Source: Diplonema papillatum (lineage: Eukaryota; Euglenozoa; Diplonemea; Diplonemida; Diplonemidae). Taken from it: a DNA stretch of 64,000 nt. Shown in pieces: positions 13,724-24,600 of the stretch. Every line of letters starts with the position of its first letter. The first letter of the stretch is position 1. A program made the translations under genes and the position numbers. The DNA lies in the NCBI GenBank assembly GCA_030068145.1, contig JAPJBO010000445.1:118248-182247 (forward strand), in the 5' to 3' direction. The notes under the pieces were generated by a model. The model had not been told where the DNA came from. It was given only the letters and a program-made list of their open reading frames with translations, and did not search any database.

Positions 13724-16013
13724 TCAGAGCTTTCCGGTCATCTCCGGCACTGCCTTGAGGGCATCCTGTGTGAAGGTGTGTGTCGCTCGTATCACGCTGT
13801 GGAAGTCATTGCGTATCGGCGGAAAATCTCCCTTTCGTCGGCAGTACCGTCTGCCTTGACAACACGACAGTGATGGAAGCGGCAAGGAAGCGAATGAGGC
13901 CGTTATCGCGGCTATCCACCGGCTCAAGGTCGATAAGCTGGGTGAAGTCTGCGGACAACCCAGCTGATCTCCCATCACGGGTGCACCCGTCGCAACTAGC
14001 TTCCCCCGCACTGGTACAGGAGGGCGCACAAGCCATCAGGGCCTTTTAACTGGCGATGGGGTGGTGACTGACGGCCGCAAACGTGCATGCGACGCAATGC
14101 CCCACTCGTAAGTTCTTCTCTCGTTCCGTTCAAATACACGGTACATAGCTTCCTCTTCTTCCCGTTCTTGCTCATTACTCTACGCCGACTGATTCTCGAA
14201 GTTTACTGTGTACATGCACGTTTGATGACGGCATCAAGTCTTCACTATGGTGGTTTTTCGCTCTATTGATCCTGCGTACATTTTCGTCTCAATGAACATG
14301 GTCTCTTGGGGAGAGCATACCGCGACGAGACCGTAGTCGCACAGAGACATGATCGGCGCGTCTTCGTCGGTGTTGATGGCGACGATGGTCTTCGAGTCCT
14401 TCATGCCGGTGACGTGCTGGATGGCACCGGAGATGCCGCACGCGATGTAAAGGTTCGGTGCCACGATTTTGCCGGTCTGGCCGACCTGCAGGTCGGAGGC
14501 AACCCACTCCGCGTCGACGACGGCCCGCGTGGCCCCGACGGCGGCGCCGAGCTTGTCTGCGAGCTCTTCGACCATGTGCCAGTTGGACGGGTCCTTCATG
14601 CCCCTGCCTCCGCTCACGACTCTTTCGGCGGACTGCAGGTCCGGCTTGTCGCTCTGCGACGTCTCCTTCTTCACGAACTCGGACAGGCCGGTTTCCTCCG
14701 CGGCTCCCGCCGCTTCGATCGAGGCGCTGCCTCCCGTTGCCGCCGCCTTGTCGAACGACGCGCTTCTCACCGACAGAAGCTTCACCGCGTCCGACATCTT
14801 CACCTTCGTGATGACGTTCCCGGCGTACATAGCCCTGGTGAACGTGTCCTCGCCGTGAACGGCGCTGATGTCGGTCAAAGGCTGCGAGTCCAGCGTCGCG
14901 CCGATCCGCGGCAGCACCGACTTCCCGTACGCGCTGCTCGGGGCCAGCACGTGCGTGTAGCTCTTCGACTTCACCAGGTCGGAGATGTACTTCGAGCAGT
15001 TCTCCGCGAGCTCGTTCTTCAGAATGTCGTTCTCGGGGTGCACCACTGCCGACACGCCGGCAACCTTCGCCACAGCCTCCGCCGCCGCCCTGTGTTGTGT
15101 TCGTCAATTGTGGTCGCTTCCCCTTCACAATGCGTCTCGTGCTGCGAATGGCACCACTCTCAGCGCCGCCTGCAAAAAGTTAGGCAGAAACCAACCAACT
15201 GCCAATGATCTTTGTGTGCGTCAGGAGGTGTGTACAGTCTCACTGCGGGAATGCTGCTGCGCAGTCGTCAAGCCACCGCGCCTTTCCGCCACTGACTACC
15301 AGTGCATGCTAATTCATGTGGTTCATGTTCTCAGAAGAATTAGTAGTAGTTTGAATTTGTTATGCAGCAACAATCTGTGACGATAGACTGCACATAGTAG
15401 TAGTATGTGTCGTCTGCCGAAGCAGCCGGAGACGGCAGGCGCAGGGGGCAGGTCTTGTTACTTTTCTCTTCATGGAGACCCGCCCCGGCATCCCGACTGT
15501 CCAATCACTGTCGAGAAAGGTTTGCACCTATTGTCATGAGTTTGACCAGGCCCCCACGAAGCCTTATACACAACACGGACACACGGGGGGTACAACACGA
15601 GGATGCAGCCCTGCTTAGGTGTGCACTCAGCCATCAGGCCATTGGCTGCTAAGCACCCCCCGACCGGTCGATTTGCCACTTTTGTGGCCCTCTTTCGCCG
15701 GGCGGTGGTGTCAGCACTTGTTCCGCGTCGCATCAAGTACATGATGCTGGCGGTTGGGGATCGGCGACCGCGACTCAATTAAGGTGTATCGCCACGTGAA
15801 GGCCCCCCCTTGACACCACTCAGAAGAAGAAAAAGAAAAAGACACCACCACCAAACACATAAACCCATACTTGTCGACAGCGAAGGCCGTGACGTCGCCG
15901 CCGATTTGCGACGCGGCGGTGACTGCGCTCAGAGTCGAGGCAGTGACTCCCTTAGCGTTCGTCTGAGCCATCACCAACACATTGGCCAGCGCGTGTCTCG
16001 TCAGCCGGAACAT
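13724..16013 (-). CDS. ETFA: Electron transfer flavoprotein alpha subunit
   Basis: Mitochondrial matrix FAD protein passing electrons from acyl-CoA dehydrogenases to ETF-ubiquinone oxidoreductase. Three exons: 15871-16013, 14321-15089 and a 42-base last exon 13724-13765. All introns are GT-AG. The joins give [17 protein letters not shown] and [18 protein letters not shown]. The total is 317 residues, the normal family size. The ETFA signature is clear: [59 protein letters not shown]. The ATG at 16013 ([17 protein letters not shown]) starts an amphipathic leader running straight into the mature protein. Without the tiny last exon the conserved C-terminal FAD-domain helix would be lost. Intron 2 carries a retroelement relic. 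Confidence 0.95.
13850..14048 (+). pseudogene. Retroelement RNase H fragment, frameshifted, in ETFA intron 2
   Basis: Plus-strand frame 1 reads [13 protein letters not shown] and later [17 protein letters not shown]. These are the DN..V and W-V-x-S-x-N-x-A-D-x-x-SR blocks of reverse-transcriptase-linked RNase H. Between them another frame reads [12 protein letters not shown], which fits the missing middle segment. The fragment therefore seems to carry compensating frameshifts and is dead. It lies antisense to ETFA, wholly within the intron. No reverse transcriptase or integrase remains in view. Confidence 0.7.
15299..15331 (+). repeat. Dispersed repeat R5, copy 1, in ETFA intron 1
   Basis: A 33-base block CCAGTGCATGCTAATT, then CATGTGGTTCATGTTCT, matches 17913-17945 in inverted orientation with two mismatches. 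The flanks are not similar, so this may be one end of a short mobile element. Confidence 0.7.
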
Positions 16014-17912
16014 GTTGTCTTTTTCCGCTTGAGGCCCCCTGGTGGGTTTTTTTTTCTCCTGCGACACGGTTCCGCTTTTAGAAGCGCAGGTTGCAGTTCT
16101 ACAAAGACGCCCGATACCGAACCCTTGTGCTCCCTTAACAAAGAGTCTGCTGGCAGGCAAGGGGGTGGAAGCATGGCTAAAGATGAAGTGGTGTCAATCT
16201 CAGGGCCGCCCACCGTTAAGCAGCGGCTGCCGGCTTATCCCGTGACACTTTTTATATGTAGTTGGCTATCATGAATAGACTACGTTATAGAAAGAGTAGC
16301 GTTGGCACTCTTACAAGTTCGTTCCCTCGTAGCTCGCCGGGAACGGGCACTCCAGTGAACTGGGTATGTTACCGTTTCGGGTTTGGATTTTGGGAAAGCA
16401 GCCGCTTGTACACGAGACCCATTGCGAATTGTCGGTTCTCAACCGAAGCATCGCAGCATTTCGCAAACTGTTTCTCATAAGCACCTTCATACGGAAATCT
16501 TCCGTGTGCTTGTAATTCGTAGCAATGCCAGCAATTGAGCCATATCTGTCACGATGGGTAGATGTTCCCTCTGGATAAAACTCGAATGCTATGCAGACGC
16601 GCGAGACACAAACGCATAAACGGTGAGCAGAACCACATAACACAAGTGAAGGGAACGCTGTGTTTCCCACTGCGACCATCGTGTTGGAGTAGCGAACCAG
16701 AACCGAAGCGTCAATAGCAGGAGAAAAGAAATACCAGAAGAGAAATTAGACAAGAGTGCGCGGCCGGCTTTCAAATCGAGACAGGATGAGGCCCGTTCGT
16801 TTTCCCTCTCTCTCATTCGCCGTGGAACAGCGACGTGCGGCAAAGAGGGCCGAAGATAAATAAAGGAATGGAGGGGGCGGAAGCGTAGCTGGGATCGGAG
16901 GCGGGACCAACGAACAAGTTTTGTGCTCGCTTCCCTTCTAGACAAGCAAAAGTCGTGGGATAGATCCAGCCCCAAACTTTGCACGATGCTGTATCAGATT
17001 TGCACTCTATGCAAGCAACAGGTCGACACACAGGTGGGCTCCAGGCTTCCAATCGAGTGGGCTGCTTGCAGCTCCTTCTTGCAAATTTAATTAAGCGTGT
17101 CATGACACAGGGCTCTGCAACCTCCTCCGCCCCTAGGACGATGGCAAGCAGACGGACACGGAAGTACGGAAACGGCAGGAGAAGTTCCCGGCTTCCGGTT
17201 TCGTGTTTGCATAAACGGATACGTTTCCGTCTTCGTATGCAAAAACGAGGGGAAACGCGTTTATTTGCCATCATAGCCTGAGGGCAGTGTTGTCTGCAGA
17301 CTCTCTGCAGGATCAGCCTGCAAGTCTGCCTGCTGCTCGGGTAACCGTCATGTGGACGTGCAGATCTCAGGAATGAAGAAGGGAACCCAGCACGACAGCT
17401 GTCCTCACTGACTTTTTCACCCACCAATCCAATTAGCATAATGAAGCTACTCAGCCCGTTGCGAAGCCTGCGACTGCTAAACCAGCGCAGACGTCTGCAT
17501 CTGCAGGCACGACACGACTGGTGCCAAGCCCACGCGTATCAAATAGCTACAGCAACGCTCCTGCCCACCCTCGGGCTCCTCGTCCCGTTCTCTTTTCTAT
17601 TACTCGTCGTTCCTTCTTTTTTCCGTCTTTTCTCTTTTGTTATTGCTTGCTGTCTGTGTTTGGGAGCGCGGATATCTGTTTTTTCAGTGACGCCAGAGCG
17701 TCGGGCCCTTGCAAAAGGGTCTGTAAAAGAGATGTGAAAACGGGTTTTGCCTGGGGGCTTTTCGTGTTATTTTGCAAATGCTTTGAGCTATCTCTGTGTC
17801 TGTGCTTTCAGTCGTCTTCCTAACCATGGTTAAGTGCGCAAATGGTGTCAGCCGAAGCTGGTAAAGCTTCGGCGCCGCCCACGTTATGTTTGTTTAGCAT
17901 TGAGTTCTTTTA

Positions 17913-17945
17913 AGTACATGAACCACATGGATTAGCATGCACTGG
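17913..17945 (-). repeat. Dispersed repeat R5, copy 2 (inverted)
   Basis: Reverse complement of 15299-15331 at 31 of 33 bases; see that entry. Confidence 0.7.
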
Positions 17946-18517
17946 CGGCTGCCAAACATCCCGTGACACCGCGCAAGATGGTAAAACGCTCTTTTGTGGA
18001 GAGGCGAGCGATTTCTTTTGTACTCGAAGCAGCTCGCCTGTAGGTGTTGGGCAAGCGGAGCGTGCGTGGAATGAGATGTACCAACCCCGTGTTCTATGTG
18101 CACTGTGTTTTTCCTTCCTTTTCCAATCCCGGACGCAGTACCGGGGTGAACAACCGTTGGTTCTCTTGGACGAAGGCCCCCTTGGCTACTCATCTCGGAT
18201 TTCTTCTATGCAAGGACGAGACCCCCTCCCTCCTTCCGATCGATCTGGCGAAACAGAGTCTGCCTTGCTTTTTGCTCTTCGGTCAGCGGTTGTAAAGCCC
18301 GTGCGCAACAGCAGGCCGCGGGAGTAGCTGGGCTTGTGCGTTTGCTTAAACGGTTTTGGATGTTTTGATTGACTTCTTCCTTCGTTCCTTTCTATGGTCT
18401 TGATTGACGCACGGAATCCGCACGCCCCGGTGCGGAGTGTCGTGCGCCTTTTGATCGGGCACGAAGTGAGACTGGGTACTACACAACTACTCGTCACGAC
18501 TAGGAAAAGGGAAAACG

Positions 18518-18693
18518 GTACCTGAGCCGGTCCGTCCCTATCTCTTGAAACTCCATCGAAGTGCCTGCCGCTGTTTATCACAGTGAATCACGGTCCACCA
18601 CGGTCTATCAGGTCTATCTCTAGTCCCTAGAGCTCGTCGAATTGCCCGGTGCTGTATTCTTCGGTCTATCACGGTCTATCAAGAGGATGGACC
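18518..18693 (+). repeat. Dispersed repeat family R2, copy 2 (plus orientation)
   Basis: Inverted partner of 10516-10690. It starts near GAGCCGGTCCGTCCCTATCT and ends near TCTATCAAGAGGATGGACC. The motif GGTCTATCACGGTCTATCA near its right end is an internal short duplication. A third, shorter relative is at 45462-45560. Confidence 0.9.
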
Positions 18694-20082
18694 GACTCAG
18701 TACCGTGAAGTGCTGGGCGCGGCTTGGTTCACACAAAGCGTATGAGTGCTGCACCTTGCATCCCGACGACGGGGGTGTACCAAACGGGCCCCTCAGCGTC
18801 CTCTTTTTCTCCGATGCCCCGATAGCTGACCGTCTGCCGTCTGGCGACTCAGCTTGGAGGTCCCCCTCGCAGCTCAACGTTTACGACACGTCTATACACA
18901 CAGCAGCCTTGGTCCTTTTTTGGACGTCGTCGGCACTGAGACAGTTCTGACCTTTTCTACATGAAGATAGGTGAACAACGGGTTAACTGAGTTTAATAGG
19001 TACTATGGAAAGCTTTGGTTTGTGCGCACTAGCGGAACTCACCTGCTTTGGTAAGTTTCACGTAGTACGCTCCCAAATAGTAATTTTTAGTACCAACAAT
19101 GCATTGTTAACACAAGAAAGTTGCCTCGCATGCTTGTTTGATGCTAGCATCAGGTCTCCGTAGAGGAAGGGAGAGTGAGACTCCATGTAAAGAACGGTCC
19201 TGTTTGAGGTTCTGCCAGGATTTCTAACTTCGGCAGAAGTTTAACTTTCGGTTACCTCTCTGCATGCTAACACCAAGTATTCTAAGAAGAGAATGGAGTA
19301 TAATACTCCGTAAACACGGAATGAAAATTTATTACCGCGGTGTTGTGTGCACCTCGTTCGTCTCAGGTTTCGTTCGTGCCAACCCAGAGTTAGAACTCTG
19401 TGACACACAACCTTTGGTTTCACTAGTTTTCGCATGCGTCCTTCGTTGGTTTTATAAAAAAAAGGGGGGTAGGGTTTGGGCTGCGGCCCGTAGCCATAGC
19501 CATGGGGCGCTACTGTCACTGATGAAAGTGGTTGCGCTTGCTCGTGGGAGACGAGGGACAATGTTGCCAAAAATACTCGACGTAGCTGCTTCGACTCCGA
19601 ATGGAAGGGGGGAAATATAGAGGTAAGGGGCAAATACAATACAAACACAATCTGATTTGTTCTTCGCTTACACCACCGTGAGTTGTTTTCTCACTCAGGA
19701 CTTTTGACCTGTTGTGTTTGTGTGATTTGTCGTGTAGGGGAAGACCCGCATGACCTCACGTCCGTTCAACACGTGGTTCGGTAGTTACAGCACTTTGGAT
19801 CCCTTCTGTTCTTTGTCGGGCAGCATCGTCGAGCATTTCCTTTCAAGCTGGCGCTTATGTAAAAAAACAGGACCCTTGGTGATTCTGCCCGGCTGATTCT
19901 GTTTACGCTTGAGCCACGGCCTGCCTTGTACTGCGACACGCTTTACATTTCCACCTCAGCTTGTACAGCACCGTCTCGAAGTCTGCCCACGACGAGCATA
20001 CAGCTCTAGCATGCGTTTGGCGACAATGATGAGGTCGTCCTGTACACCGACATCGCTCGAACCGCTAAATGCGCCATTTGCC

Positions 20083-20290
20083 AAGAAGAAAAAAACAGAA
20101 AAATGCTCAAGGGGCCCGGTGTGGGGGGAAACAACCGACCACAAGTGGGTCCTTTGTTTGTTGAATGCGTACGCCCGGCACGAACCCCAGTTGCAGACTT
20201 ACTCGTGCTTCGTGTGGGCTGCGGCACATTTCTCCTGAGGTTTTGAAACTGGCGGTCTCCTGGAGTGCTTCCTACAGAGCAGGCGCTTAT
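20083..20290 (+). repeat. Dispersed repeat family R1, copy 3
   Basis: Contains AAAGTGGGTC-like, TGTTGAATGCGTACGCCCGG, TCGTGTGGGCTGCGGCACAT and GGCGGTCTCCTGGAGTGCTT blocks in the family order. Confidence 0.8.
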
Positions 20291-20794
20291 TCAAAAAGAC
20301 AAAACACGCGAGATACGAGCATTGGGGTGTGAGCGTGCTTAGAAGGGTGCTGTGCCCAACACCGCACCTGTTGAAGGTGGACGGGTCGTTTTGACTTCCC
20401 GCCGCCAAGACAAAACTCCAGGGTCTGTTCCCTGAGGTATTGGCAAAGGGGTTGAAGCAGCAAGGCCAGCTACTGGCCAGGCTCTTCTCGGGCCTAACGA
20501 ACGGGAGGAAGACGTTGGGCCTGGCGCGCGCTCACCGGATCTCAAAAAAGGAGGGGCTACATGATGATGGTTTTGTTATTTCGTTATTTCGTTCCTTTTT
20601 GTGTTTCTTTTTTCCTTTTTTCTCACTTTTGTTAGCTAACTTTCTTTCAACTCGAAGTACGGCGACATGTGTTTGAAGCCCAGCTTTTGCTTGTGCATGA
20701 GCATTTTGCCCTTGGCATATCACATTTCGCACTGCACGCTATCGTCATCTTCTTCGGGCATCCCGACCACGAGAAAGACCAATCTGGGATGGTG

Positions 20795-21015
20795 AAAATA
20801 CTCGAGGGACTGCCTTCTGCTCATTTCGAAGGAGGCTGAAGGGGGAGAAAACAATACGACTACAAAGTGGGTCTTTTTTGTTGAACGCTTACGCCCGCCA
20901 CTAAACCCAGATTTACCTGTGTTTCGTGTGGGCTACAGCACATTTACCTCCTTTGCTCTATCGCAACTGGCAGTCTCCTCAAGCATTTCCTACAAAAGCA
21001 GGTTTATACAAAAAA
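20795..21015 (+). repeat. Dispersed repeat family R1, copy 4 (most complete)
   Basis: Begins AAAATACTCGAGGGACTGCC and ends near CATTTCCTACAAAAGCAGG followed by a short A run. An A-rich 3' end and a single orientation for all copies fit a retroposed non-autonomous element, but no internal promoter boxes were recognised. Confidence 0.85.
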
Positions 21016-21660
21016 ACTTCTTCCTAACCGGGACAAACAGAATTGTCTAGGGGGTTGGATTGTCACTGACAGGGAACGTGAGGGCTGACAGGGCGCTTTA
21101 CCGAGTAAAAATCTTGAGATTCCGACACGTTCCTTCCAACCACGCTTCAAAGCAAATGGTCTAAACATTCCGAGAATATTGCCGCATGTTTTCTTCATTG
21201 GTCCCAGACCAGTGATCAACAAAGCTTTGCAGGAAAAGGTCCATTCTCTTGCATCGTGATGCACTGCAATAGTCTCTGGGATACAAGCGCCCAACATGCT
21301 ACGCGCAAGAGAACAGATAGGTTGCTTACCCTTTTGACAACTGAGTCAAGGAGTCGAGCCTACTGTCGCGTAATTTGTTACCGGGACGTGTGCCTTTGCA
21401 GAGCCGCGCATGGCAAGCTTGTTCTGCAGTCACCCCAGGCAGTTGGCCACTGTTTTTTGCCGGAACGGCTCCGCCCGTCGATGAACCATCTTCTTTGGCG
21501 CCAAGCAGTTGCAGAGAGGTTTGGCTGATGAGCATCGGCCTGCCTTGCCTCTGCCATCAGATTGTGTCGTACCGCTAGTATGATACACAGCTTTACACGG
21601 GTTTGAGCTCGTGTTTACGCAGACAGACAATCCGAGTCGCGGTTCCAGCAGGCGGAGCTA

Positions 21661-24600
21661 TCAATCGGGAACAACGCACGCGAGGATGTCGGCAAGAAGA
21701 AGTGGGCGGAGGTCAAAGGAAAGCGGCTTCGGCTGGCTGCAACACGTGTTGATGAATTCAGCCTTCGACCCGTCCGCTGCTCGGCTCTGCCCGTCGGTGA
21801 AGAAGAAGCTCTCGAGTGAGTTTGCGGACGCCGACGCAATGCCCAAAGCAGTCGCGGATGCTTGGCTGATGAGCATCGGTTTGTCTGGCTTCCTGCCGCC
21901 GCCGACAGTTTCGTGTTGCTTGGCTTGCACGAAGCACAGCCGTTTCGCCAGACACGCGGAGTCGAGTGTCGTGTTCACGAAGACGAACGAGCCGACAGTG
22001 ACGTGCGTGACGTATTCGCACGTCCTGCAGGCGAAGACCAACGGGTCAGATCCGAGGGGAAACGGACGGTCGCAGAATATGGCGCTGCTCCCCCCGCCGC
22101 CGGCTTTCGGCTCTTTGTGGGGCGTCGCCGCGTCGAACGCGAGCGGGTACGTTTCGGCTTCGGTCGTGCCGGGGTGGAAGTTGGGCGGGTTCGTCTTCAT
22201 GTACTTGCAGCACCGCAGCACGTCGGCGCAGATGGAGCTTTGCGGGGCGTTCTCGCCTTCTTGCCGCAGAGACGTCGGCGGCGGGCTGCACGCAATGGAC
22301 ACCCGCCTCGACCGCTTCCCGGCCGCGTTCGCCTTGCCGCCGACGGCGTCGCTGGCGTCGTTGGCGGTGTGGTGCTTGTCCTTGTCCTGAGCCTTCTCCC
22401 GCTCCTTCCTCTTCGGCGCGCCGTTCCGCGTCAGCAGCACGACGTCGAACTCGCGGTTCGACGCATGGGGCGCCCACACGTTGTTCATCGCGGTGCCTAC
22501 GCCCAGCCACCACGCGTCGACCGCCTTCCTCGACGAACCCGCTTCATCCGCTCCAACCTCGCTAGCCCTGTCACTTTTAAGGGGCGAGTCGTGCGTGCTG
22601 CTCGGACTCCGACCCCCGTCCTTCTGCTGCTGCTGCTGCTGCTGCTGTTGGGACGCGGCGGAGACGGAAGGCTTCACGAGGGAGACCTCGTATTGCGCGG
22701 CGCCGCAGACGCAGCGCAGGCCCCACTTCTCGCCGCCGGGCGGCGGTGCGCCGGGGCCGCTACTTTCCTGCGCCGCGGCGGCGCGCTTCGCGTGCGCGCT
22801 GGCGACGGCCGGGCTGCGCCCCCGCCCGTTCGCGGCGCCGCCGCCGAGCCGCGAGCGCGGCTTCGCGGACGGCGACGCGGCGCCGGCGATGAGCTGCGTC
22901 AAGTCACTGCGCAGGTCGTCGTCGCTCTTGTCGCTCAAGTCGTGGGCCCGCCCGCTCGCCCGGCGCGCGAGCGGCGACCGGGGCCTGTCCGACTCGCGGT
23001 GCGGCGACGGCAGGCGGTCCGACGCCGTGTCGTTGAACGACCGGCGGACCAAGTGTTGCCTCGTCGGCGACGACGGGCGCGCGAGAGGCGAGATGAGCGG
23101 GCTCACTCCGGCAGCCGAGGCCCTGCGCGACAGGATGCCGAGCGGCGACGACACGGAAGGACGCCTTGAACTCGCGTATGACCCCGGCGAGCCGACCACC
23201 GACGGGACGGATGACCTTCTCCCCCCTACGCTGCTCACCGGAGATCCGCAGACGCCTGGGACGGACGAGCGCCGGATGGAGTTGAGGTCGGCGAGGTCCA
23301 ACCCCAGGGACTGCCTCCTCCCCGCGCCGCTGCCGTCGTTGCCGTTCAACTCCGAGGCGGAGAGCCGCCTGCCGCCGAACGTCCTGCTCAAGCTCTGCGA
23401 CTCGCCGCTGGGCGTGAGGCACGACGGGTCCGTCGACGGCGCCTTCACCGACGAGGAAAGCTTCGCCGGCCGGCAGCCGTCCAAACCGACGCCCAGCGTG
23501 TCGCCCGCCGGGAACGCTGACGAGTCGGCTCCCGCGTTCACGGGGGTGTCCACCGTGATCGAAGGCTCGCGCCCGAGGTGCACGGGCGACGGGCACCCAT
23601 CAGGCCACGGGCTGGTTTCGGTCTCCAGTTCGACGGTTATCGAAGGGTGGCGCTTCAGATGCACCTCCGGAGACAACGTGTCGGGGGGCTGCTCGGTGAC
23701 GAAGGAGTCGACGGTGATGGACGGCTTGCGGACGGGCCGGGCCGTCGGCGACGCGCACGCAGAGTCGGACATCGTCTTCCGCAGGGGGAACGGGCTGTCG
23801 CGGGCGCTCAGGTTGGACCGCTTGCGTTGGATGGACACCGAGCCGTGGGGGGACAACGCGCGGAGGTCGCGGAGGTCCTTGCCCGGAGACGCGTGCGAGG
23901 TGGAGGGGCGGCGGTGCGCGATAGGGCCGCACGACGGCGTCCTGGGCCCGTCGCGCTCCGCGGCCGACGCGTCGGCTGCGGTGAGTGATTTCGCGGGCTC
24001 GGCGGCCGCGGCGCCCGGGCCCGCCAGCAGCACGCGGCTGACCTTGTGCGCGCGCTCCGTGAACTGCTCCGGGTTCCCCACGACGAGCGCCAGCCGCCCC
24101 GTCGCCAGCAGCGAGTCGGCCGCCTTCAGCGGCTCGACGCCGAACACCTTTACCAGGTAGAACGAGGCGAACAGCGCGAATCGGTCGTCCGTCCCGACCA
24201 CAGCCACGGGCTGCCCCTTCGCCAAGCTCTTCTGCACCGTGTGCACGGTCGCCTGCCATTTGGCGACTGTTTTCACACACGCAGCCCCCGCGGTGTCGAT
24301 ACCGGAGAACCCGTTGCTCAACACGGGGGTCGACACATTGTTGTGCTTCACGAACGTGTTGCGCGGCGACGGGAATGTCGGGTTGTGCAAAGGGGTGAGC
24401 GACGTGCCGGAGTGACGGGTTCTGCTGGCGATCGGCAGGTCCTGCTTGAAAGGCGTCGGCACGTCGGACGGCGGCATCGACACGGCGATGACCCGGCACC
24501 GGGTGTGGGCGAGGTGCGCGGGGACCTTCTCGGGGCCGATCGACACGAGGAGGCGGGCGCCCGTGTCGATGACGTCCTGCGCCGAGAACGAGCTGTCCGC

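Larger units (their letters stand above)
16014..21660. other. 5.6 kb repeat-rich spacer; no gene seen
   Basis: Between ETFA and the giant kinase gene. It contains R5 (17913-17945), R2 (18518-18693), R1 copies (20083-20290 and 20795-21015, plus a partial tail near 19829-19870), and a 14-base palindrome AACAATGCATTGTT at 19095-19108 whose 23-base surround recurs inverted at 49614-49636. No open frame shows domain content or neighbour-like codon use. Confidence 0.55.

Noticed and set aside
22481..24160. Long plus-strand frames opposite the giant kinase (up to 620 residues; also 26650-28512 and 28649-30208)
   Set aside because: Shadows caused by high GC3 of the minus-strand gene; no domain features.
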